The position numbers and the translations under genes were made by a program. The notes under the pieces were generated by a model that worked only from the letters and a program-made list of their open reading frames with translations, did no database searches and was not told the DNA's origin. A stretch of 64,000 nucleotides of DNA from Atkinsonella hypoxylon. Lineage: Eukaryota; Ascomycota; Sordariomycetes; Hypocreales; Clavicipitaceae. The stretch is taken from the NCBI GenBank assembly GCA_000729835.1, contig JFHB01000056.1, positions 1 through 64,000 of the forward strand, written 5' to 3'. Of the stretch, positions 55,360 through 64,000 are shown piece after piece (the stretch's first letter is position 1; each line of letters starts with the position of its first letter).

Positions 55360-58300
55360 TCAGGGTCGTCTGACGCGATTCCAGAATCGCTTCATGACGC
55401 CGTCGTCGTGTGCCAATAGGTCTTTCTGATCCATTGCAGCCAGCTGCCGCTCGATACTCTCCTTGGAATAGCGTTCTCGCGTTAGCAAGACGGGCGATTG
55501 GGGCTTGTCTTTGGGCTGTAATTTGCGCCCATGGGAGGTTTTCTGCCATCCATACATCTCTTCCTCATCAGCTCGAAGATCTGGGCGCGTCAGCGTCATG
55601 CGCAGCGTCATTTCGCGAGTTGCAGCAGGCGCTTTAGCATAATCTGCTTTGTGGATAGAGCTATCTTCATCAGAGCTTTCGTGGCCGGGTTTCATGGGTA
55701 ATGGCTTTTCCAAGGTTGCTGATGTCCTTGGTGATTCAGGTTCCGTTGCAAAAGCTTCGTCGCTGTACGTGGAGGATTTATCATCTTCCATGTAGAGCGG
55801 CAGTTTACACAGTCCGGGGCTTAAATGCCCCTGCTGGGAGGCTGTCCTCTCGTGAGCGATTCCTTTGACCTGGATTTCCTCAATGGATGGAAACCCCAAT
55901 TCAACAGCCTCGTCAAATTTGACTGCAGAGGCCAAGTGGAGTCGCAACTTCATTCGCGCATCGGGATCTTGGTAATGGGCAGCCGCAGGATCCGCGATTG
56001 ACGATGGTTTAGAGGTTGATTGTTTATTGGAAGCAGTCATCGAGAGGGCGCGCGATGTTTTGCGAACGTGCCCTTGAGTCGGTGAGCCAGGAACAGACGC
56101 TTGAGGAGAGGTCGCTACCAAGGCGTCCCGGGTTGAGGGCCGGCTCATGGAGACTGAAGTCCAACTTCCGAATGGAAATTTGCTAATTGAAAGACGTCGC
56201 CGGAAAGAAGGGTTCCGTCCGGATTGAGCAGGCGCATCATGGTCGCGAAGATTATAATGGTAGTCATCTAGGTAGAGCCGCAGGTCCAGATCCTCGCTCT
56301 CGTCAAGCCAGCGGAATGGCTCGAACTTTAAGCCAGGGCATTCCGCAAGGGGCGTGAACTCGAGTCCAGCGGACGCCTGATTTTCTGCCGTGTAGGAAAC
56401 CGTCTTAGCAATCTTGGGTCTGATCTCCGTGTAGACGGTTGAAAGGTATTCCGGCTCAGGCATTTGCGGCTGGCGTTTTTCTAGTCGAGGTATGGATTGT
56501 TCGGTTGCATCCAACATTCTATCATTACTTTGCCTCAAACACTTTGCATTTAAATTGTCACTGCTTGATTGATGACGCTTCCTGGACGGCTTCTCCGGGC
56601 TAGCATGAGTGTGCAATGGATTCTTCCCGTGTTGATTACAATAAGGTGCGTTTTCAAGTTCGTCTTGTCCAAGGCTAGGCCTCAATGTTGGCATCTGATT
56701 TTTGTCGCCAAATGTTAGAGCAGCTGGGTCTGTGTGGAGCTTCTCTTGAGCACAGGCGTTGACCTCGTGGTAATCGGGACTGCGAAGGATGTACAGGCGT
56801 TCACGCGTGGAGAAATACTGCTCATGCAATGAGACAGACAAAGTTAGTAACCTCGGAACAGAGGGGGGCTTTAGTCGATTTAAAATAGAAATGATGCCCG
56901 GGAGAAGAAGAACATGCAAGTAAATAGCGAACCGTGCCGGAAAGAAGGGCGTGTGGATGTTAGACGGAAATATGAGTCGTTCTTAGGGTCGCGATGTGGC
57001 GCATGCCAAAGACAAGCCCTCGCACACTCCATACCCAGGAAGCGGAATGGCGTGTCTCAACGCAGGAACGAGGGAGATATGTGGCGCGCGCCAAGGGCGG
57101 GGCGGGCAACCCTAGTTAGTGGTGGCAAGAGCGGGGAGTGGGGAACATGCCGTGGTTGCGTGGGTTGCGTAGCATGGAGGACGATTGCAGACATTGCGGA
57201 CCAAGTGGCACCTGGCCAAGGGTTGCAATGGAGCATTGACTTATAGGAATGAATGTCTGGTTGTACAAACATCATCCCGTCCGTTGTGGACTCGTCGACT
57301 CGTGGTGCAAGGACCAACGATTATCATACGACGAGACAGCTGCACCGCCCGAGCCTGGCAGGCAAGTTCTCTTGGTCTAGTCGTTGCGGTGATGACGATG
57401 CAGGGCCAAACGCAAGCAGGGGCCACACGGCACAGCGTGGGCGAAGAAAGTACGGACGACTTGCGAGTACCTAGCATGCACCCACTTAGGTACCGGCTTA
57501 AGGTACTTAAGTACCCTAAGTAGTGGTAGGCACGCGGGTGACAATTTAATCCGACCCTTGGCACAGACAACGGAGTGGGCAGCGAGGGCCGGGTTAATCT
57601 GTCAACCCGTTGGCAGCCATGTTACCCACTTGCGCTTTCGTCTCCTCGTGCTTCACCGCCGCGAATTTGAGCGTGCATCGCAGGAGTAGGGGATAACCGA
57701 CAAAAGGTTGGCATACAAGATTATTTGACTCTCGGGGCCAAATCATGATGGGAAGAACGAGACAGGAAGAGGGTGCGCGGGCAGAGAATGTCGGCTGACG
57801 GACTCGCAGCAAAGAAACATATCGAATCCCGCACCCTCGCAGACACCTCTAGGTCCCAACAGTTTTGACGAACTGCCCTGACTTGAGTGGCGGTAATTAA
57901 TTGCTGCGTGGCATTGTGCAAGTAATTAAACATGATCAACACTGCCTTGCTTGAGCTAGGAAAAGGGCAGATGGTCTGAGCACAAAAAAAGCAACAGCGG
58001 GCAGCAGCTCTTGACCAAAGTGCTCGCACCAGATTGGCACTCGTGTGAAATTTTTTCTGTCTCTTTTTCATTTCATGTCAATCAAGGGATCTTGCCAATT
58101 GAGGCCAGGCTTCGCGCTTGGTATGGCATGATCTTGCTTGTTCTCTCTTTGCTGTAGGGCAGAACTATCTCCCAACAAAGCTTTTCAAGGGAGTTCAGTG
58201 CGGACGACTTCGTCCGCAAAATGAGTGTGTTATCCCATGCTTGCTGCCTCTCAATGGCGTCCCGATTCGACATGACATATCAATCGAGACTGACTCGTTC

Positions 58301-59102
58301 TATTGCATGAATGCAAAGCCCTGCGAAAAGAATACCAACTTACCTTCCGCTGTATAGTCAGAGGCAAAGCTTCGAATTCCTCCTTAGTCATTGTCATTGT
58401 CGATGAGAATCCGTTCGATGATCTTGTTCTCCCATCTGATGAGCTTCGCCACGACTTTGAGGGACTGTGAACGGGACTGTTTTTTCGATTGGTGCTTCGC
58501 GATTGCGGCTTGTGAGATGATTTCGGGGCTTGTTTGATCATGTTGCGGTCAAGCAGTGTCATCCTGCTTTGTTTTCGGTGTCTGCGTCGTTGAAGCTCAT
58601 AGTCATCGACATGATGATTGCCCTCATTGACGTTGTCAGGATGCAGTTGTCCGGGGAGAGAGAGTTGCCGCAGAGCACCACAAAGAGCAGAGTGTCCGTG
58701 CTGGCTGCTGATGGAGCTTCTAGGACTGGCGCAAGTTGTAATTGTTGTCCCGGAGGTGGGAAATGAGGCGAGGCTGAGGGATGGAGTGCCTCTAACACTG
58801 TCAGTCACACCTCCGGTGACGACCGAGATAGCAATTGTTTCCACGTCGTCCCGGTCGATATTTAGGAATGTTTTGGTGGCCGCCCCAGACGCAAAGCTTG
58901 GTGCTGACCCGGACAACCGCAAGAAGCTTGTACCGTAACAGTCGGCACGAACACCATCGTCGTCTTGAAAAGAAAACGTGCTGTCTGTTGGAGAATCCAG
59001 TTCGAGAAAGCTTCTCGTTGGTTCAGGTCCAAGAGAAAGGAAACCGTCCGTGTGTAGGGACCCCCCGTCGGGTTGACATCCCTGACTGCATCCATATGCC
59101 AT
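55360..59102 (-). CDS. Fungal protein of unknown function, two exons with a 1.5 kb intron
   Basis: Proposed exons 59102-58344 and 56817-55360 (738 aa). The donor AAG|GTAAGTT and acceptor GAGCAG|TATTTC join LTIQRK to YFSTRERLYILRSP in phase 0. The resulting EEFEALPLTIQRKYFSTRERL is a continuous helix-like motif that I recall as conserved in fungal proteins; this is the main reason for the join. Exon 1 is Ser/Thr-rich and disordered. Exon 2 has FRWLDESEDLDLRLYLDDYH, Ser/Pro-rich stretches, KLRLHLASAVKFDEAVELGF, MTLRMTLTRPDLRADEEE and a basic C-terminal end (GVMKRFWNRVRRP). No catalytic motif. Alternative: two separate genes, the second starting at an ATG near 56919. I favour one gene because neither half has a convincing independent end. 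Confidence 0.7.
57529..57579. repeat. Dispersed short repeat inside the long intron
   Basis: GGCACGCGGGTGACAATTTA followed by ATCCGACCCT and ACGGAGTGGG-type sequence. Related tracts occur at 33181-33235 and 34333-34365, far away in the AT-rich spacer, which suggests a mobile or dispersed family. Confidence 0.5.
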
Positions 59103-62100
59103 GGCTAGTCTAGCTAGCAACCATGTCCTATTCCCGGGAGACTGTCGGCGACCACGTAAAAGTCGGCAAGACACTGGGCTATGAATGAATTATTCAATTG
59201 CACCGTAGTTCCTAAGCATGGATGCGGGTCAACGTCTTCGGACGTCTTCGATATTAGAGCCCGGCTCTATTCGTCCTCCTCCTCGCAATGGAGAAAGACA
59301 TAGGCTCAAGTACGCAACTCGCCGAGCAAAGATTCCAAACCGCTGATCGTGTATGATATGTTCGAATGATATATGGTTAGGGCACCGGCGACAAATTTGA
59401 TGGTCAGATATATGCTGCAAGAAATTGCCTTTTCGATGGGCTGAAGACAGTAGGCGACAATTGAACTATTGTGGGAGATGCATCCGCATGGAAGAACTGC
59501 ATCGACGGAGAAGAAGATAACTCATCGAAGTAAACCAGGGAGCTTGACGGATTCAAATCGTGTTGACTCGACGGACGTGAGACTGTTCAACAATATAGCA
59601 GAAGAAGTAAATCGTCTGGACTGGTCGCGTGGGCGATGCCATGTTAATGTATTGTCATCATATCACTGCCTGCCTGCCTACCTAGGTACCTAGGTCCCTA
59701 CCTGGTAATTAGCATCTCGTCTGGCAAGGGAACACGAATGCACGAGCGTCAAGCCGTGCCTTCCCCGCCGTGATACATGACACACGTGCACTGTTCATGT
59801 TCATATACATGTATATGTACATACCTACTAGGAGGAAGGTGCCAGGTAAGTACTCACTGTTGGCTCTTACGATTTACGAGGCAGCATTTTGACGCAGTAG
59901 GCACCAGCACCATTCGCTTTATCCAACAACTCAACAAATCTCCGACCTGCAAATGCTCCCACTTGCATGGACACAGACACATTCTGGCAGCTGTGATCGT
60001 GAGCGCACCTGATCGAGTAACAACCACGAGAGGGCGGCTCATCCTAGTTCAAACCAATGGCGACGATACCACGGATACTCCGATTGCAGGCCTGGAGGCC
60101 CCAGCAGCCCCAGGCCCCCAATAAGAATAAGCCACTAGCCGCTGGCTTAACGGTCGGTGGATTGCTGTGGCGCTCGGGACAGGATCCTAATGATGGACTG
60201 GTCGGGAGGTGACGCCGTCGTTGGGAGTGGTCAATAAACCCTAGTTATTCATCGTTCCAGAAACATTCGACGTTACGGCCCACTCGAACGGCTGCTCACT
60301 CAAACGTAAGAGATGTGACGAAGAAGGGGCTGGTGCAGGTGATAAAGCCTACTGGGCGCGTCTAGTCCTAATTTGAGCCTCGCTCACAGTTGATACAACA
60401 AGTTGTTGATTTGGATGGCGTGGCTTGCTCCAAGGGCCGCAGAACTCGTCGAGAAACTTCCAGCCACATCTTCAAGTGTGATAGGCTCGCAGTTTCGTTT
60501 CCTGTAATGCTGTGGTTTCGGACGACAGTACGAAAAGGCTCCTTCACCCTTGGCGGAGAAGGCTCACTGCCCGAATGACCAACCATCGTCCCGTCAGAAC
60601 ACTGGCAACACTACACGAAGCACCTCTAGGCGGCACATCAACAAGCATACAGTCTTCCGTAGGTGCGAGATATGCACATCAGCTAGGACAGCAATGATGG
60701 TGTACGTAGCAGGGCCACTCCAGTTACATCGGTAGCTATTTCTTGGCTATCCAAGCAATACGCTTTTCCCACCCGCCGCGTTTTACGCTGTCATCATGCA
60801 TCCACTTGGTCAACAATCATTGCCAGGTCTATTTCTTCGCAAATTGTACGCGCAAAAGCATTGGGACATTGAACATTGAAAAAGCAAGCTCATTCCTACT
60901 TTGAGTGGCTGGCGTCTGACTATTACCCGACTTGCACAAAGCTGACACACCTGACCCGATGTCTTTGAAGCAGTGTAACCAAACCATCTATGCCCGGCAC
61001 ATGGGAGCGCCTGCAGTGTGCTGGTTCTCTGGTTCTCTGGTTCTCTGGTTCTCTGATGCCTGTGAGTTGTTCGGTCGAATATAGAATGACGATGCCACAA
61101 CTCTCATCCAGGCACTATTACAGCATGTATGATTGTGGAATTGGTGCTGCAAGCTCGAGAGATCAACTAGGATTCCCTTCAGCCTTAGGACGGAGGCCCA
61201 TGTCGGAACTGGTCTAAGAAGTCTGAGCTGCGGCGGTAAAAATGTGAGACAGATAGATACTCGGTGCCCGACTTGGGTAAGGCATCGAGGACGCTAACGC
61301 TAGTTTATTCTGCTGTTCGTCCTCCAATCGGTCTTCTCCGTAAAAGTCCCCTATCAGCCAAGCAAGGGACGAGGATTAAGTCTTTTAGGTCACCAAGACC
61401 AGAATTCAGGGCGTCCCGGTAATATTCAAGGTGCCGGGTATTATGAAGGTTGCATCAACTTTTGCCGAGTGTAACGGAATACCAGCTCTTGATCCTGCGA
61501 GTCTCAGGAAGGACCAGTCCCAGGGCGAAACTGTGTTACTACCACAAGCTATAACGGGCAAGAGGGGCACAATGTCTCTATTGAACATGTGTTTTTGTCG
61601 AGCGAGGAGTCTTGCGCACTGCTTGTGAGACTTCTGTTATGCCTGATCAGAGTCTTCGACCCTTAATTGCAACGCCTTTTTTTTTTTTTTTAAAAAAAAA
61701 AAATAGAACAAGGTTTTTAAACAAGTGGGGGAGGAGAAAGAGCGATGTCGATAAGCTGCTGCAGTCCAATTGCAGTCTCGACCTTTCGCGCAGACACCCT
61801 GACACCCGATGTCTCACGCGTATATCTCTTTGTGGTCGAAGCTGCCGAGGTGCACAAGCTGCAAGGCACGACAGGCACAACACGCCAGGGTTCTTGCAAT
61901 GACTTTCAAGTACCTAGGTATCTAGGTACCTAAGGTACCCGCACGGAGTACTCCGTACCCATGTCGTCAGACGGCTACTAGGTACTAGGTACCTAGGTAG
62001 TCAGAAACGGCCGCAAGTGGAGCACATGGAGCTCGAGAGCCCAATGAACAACATTGAAAGCAACAACAAAGTTGCTTTTTTTTAATGAGCGACAAATGCG

Positions 62101-64000
62101 AAGTACAACCACCCTTCTGAAGCTCTGGATGGTTAGGCGAAAGTCAAAACCATATCAATGGGAAACGACGATTTGACATCTCGGTACGAGCGATTGCGCT
62201 AGTGAGGCTCACGCACTTCCACTCATTCTCCGCTCAACGTGGAAGCGGATATACACAACATACATACGGAGCACATACGGACTCAGCATGTATAATACGT
62301 ACGAGTACTCCGCAATTCCGACTTTAATGAAATATTGAGGACCCTAACTTAGTGCTCCACGTAACACCCTGACAGTTCCAGGGTTTTTGGGTAAGGAAAA
62401 CTGTGGCACAAAAAAAGCCTAACTGTCATGGTCCGTAACGTGCTTATCAACCCGATCTTAGCCGAGTATGATATCTATGCAAGGGTGTACGGTAACGCGC
62501 ATGATTGGTCATGCATGCAGCTTACCAACAGAATCTGATTCTGTCCGTTACACGGTTCAGGTTCCATTGTCGTCGCTTACAGCGTAGTCTTCAGCTACCC
62601 TGACATCAAGGATGGAAAAACAGACACATCAACTTCACATATTGACAAAGATGGACCCTGAAAGTTCTGAAGATCCATTTGAAGAATGTGCAATCTCGCT
62701 GAAATAGGTAGCGCCATATGTCGTGGAACAAAACCAACCCGCTCTCAATACACCTCTTGAAGCAATAGGGGAGGTTGACATCGCGCGACCCTCTAGCCAT
62801 GCGGTTACCACAACCAAACCGTCTGTCCCAATAACGTTCCTCTTCTTCGCGACATCGCACCAGAAGCGTTGCAAGCCCCATGTCAACCGGAGGAAGCATC
62901 CCACTATGCAACAGGGTCAGCGATGGATTCAAAGTTCAGTGGGGAATGCCATATTTCCAATTTTTTTTTTGGTGAAGGCATGACCGGAATCAAATCCCTC
63001 GAGTTCCAGGGTAGCAGTATATTTTCTGCCTGGGGTAGCGATAACGATGTCACCGAATCCGGATCTGGATCATGCAATCTGTGACAGGTTGATGACTCGC
63101 ATCGTGGGTGGTATTGCGACAGGGTTGCCGCGGGCCGAAGCTTGGACGTGACATTCTTAAAACAGTTCCCGGAACTTCGGCATATCAAACGGACATGGGA
63201 GTATCGTCTGGCGAGGTGGCGTGGATGGCGGCTATAGTTGCTCAGAGAGACGCACACTAGGATGAGTACCCATCACGTTCTCGTGCGCCGTCAGAGTTTC
63301 AAGAGCACAGCTAGTGAGCCAGGGGCGTTGATGACTTTCAGCGCTTTACCACTTAGTTTGAGATGGAAGGTTGGAAGCAACAATGGAAGAGCCAAAAGCG
63401 GACCGGGACATGTATCAAATTGAACGCGCCAAGGAATTCGACAACGACTCTGAGTAGGACTTGACTAGCCTTGTGCCCTCTCAGCCAGTCTCGTCAAGGC
63501 CATGATATCGGGTGGGTGGCTATCAGACCCTTGCTTTGAATCGGCAGTCGTTAAAGCCAGTCAGGCAAGCCCCGGCTATACATAACTAGGTGATGATATC
63601 CAATGCCAAGACACCCCTTGAGGAGGGGATTCGTGTCTACCAGGATGAGCAAATGCGTCAGTTGAGCGTCATCCCTTTGCTATGTATCGCTACTTCTCTT
63701 CCAGTACGCGGAGGGGCAACAAGAGAAATAAGTAACACTCCTCGTCTTGTTGGAAGTCGTGCTGACCCAGCCCTCTTCAGTGCTCCATTCAGGAACTCCA
63801 TCTCCAGAAGCAGACTTTGAACATAAATGTCAGATGTCGAGCTTCTAAGGAAATGCAGGAGGTCCCTCTCATTTTCCCCTCAAGTGACAGCTCGAAATAG
63901 CGCTTCTACAACGTGCTATGAAGGGCAAATTTGGAGATTAGTGGAAACAGACTGTCCTGAACTGTTTGCCTGGAGCTCCTGGTAGAGGAGACCCGAGTCC
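59103..64000. other. Gene-poor 4.9 kb right end
   Basis: No frame on either strand shows a recognisable domain or convincing intron pattern. Seen: CCTAGGTA/TACCTAGG palindromic tracts at 59668-59704 and 61907-62000, a TACGGAGTACTCCGTA-type palindrome near 61944-61959, four 8-bp CTGGTTCT units (61021-61052) and adjoining T/A homopolymers (61677-61702). An unannotated non-coding RNA or a gene starting beyond the edge cannot be excluded. Confidence 0.5.
61021..61052. repeat. 8-bp tandem repeat (CTGGTTCT)4
   Basis: Four perfect head-to-tail units in non-coding DNA. Confidence 0.95.

Noticed and set aside
62606..63257. Overlapping minus-strand frames near the right end
   Set aside because: No recognisable product and frames conflict with one another.

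Overview
The window is nuclear DNA from a filamentous ascomycete. Reasons: genes are split by short introns (51-127 nt, GTRNGT donors, CTRAC-like branch points, YAG acceptors), coding density is about 45 %, spacers carry poly-purine and microsatellite tracts, telomere-type TTAGGG units occur, and the protein complement is fungal (Atg10, Vps10, Pmt4, a CAP59-type GT69, an ER class I mannosidase). Protein style and the spacer motifs TACGGAGTA and CCTAGGTA suggest Sordariomycetes, probably Hypocreales; this placement is inference.

Layout. 1-386 (-): 5' part of a TFIIB gene with an apparent frameshift. 1.97-3.28 kb (+): anthranilate phosphoribosyltransferase (tryptophan synthesis). 3.6-4.2 kb (-): single-pass membrane protein. 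5.5-7.1 kb (+): mitochondrial class III CoA-transferase (SUGCT-like). 7.5-8.8 kb (+): fungal protein of unknown function. 9.2-10.8 kb (-): secreted, Gly/Ala-repeat (silk-like) Cys-containing protein. 10.8-15.6 kb: gene-poor. 15.6-17.5 kb (-): ASNSD1-like asparagine synthetase domain protein. 18.4-19.2 kb (+): secreted SGNH/CE3-type esterase. 19.8 kb: tRNA-Glu(CTC). 20.9-23.3 kb (-): C2H2 zinc-finger regulator. 23.3-27.8 kb: gene-poor. 27.8-32.1 kb (-): GT69 mannosyltransferase and PMT4. 32.1-35.9 kb: AT-rich, repeat-bearing spacer with two MITE-like families.

35.9-48.5 kb is a dense housekeeping block: RidA (+), ARPC1 (-), U1A/U2B''-type snRNP protein (+), ATG10 (-), ER alpha-1,2-mannosidase GH47 (+), amino-acid permease (+), NTF2-like-fold protein (-). 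49.9-54.5 kb (+): VPS10 sorting receptor. 55.4-59.1 kb (-): fungal protein whose two exons appear to be separated by a 1.5 kb intron. 59.1-64 kb: no supportable gene.

Most genes are independent housekeeping units, not a metabolic cluster. A loose theme is secretory-pathway glycosylation and sorting (GT69, PMT4, GH47, VPS10). No CRISPR, prophage, secondary-metabolite core enzyme or complete transposase was seen. The best leads are the silk-like secreted protein, the two small inverted-repeat families at 32.7-34.3 kb, the stop-free introns whose lengths are multiples of three, the very long intron, and the broken TFIIB copy. Gene structures were assembled by eye from splice signals and family conservation; no search was run.
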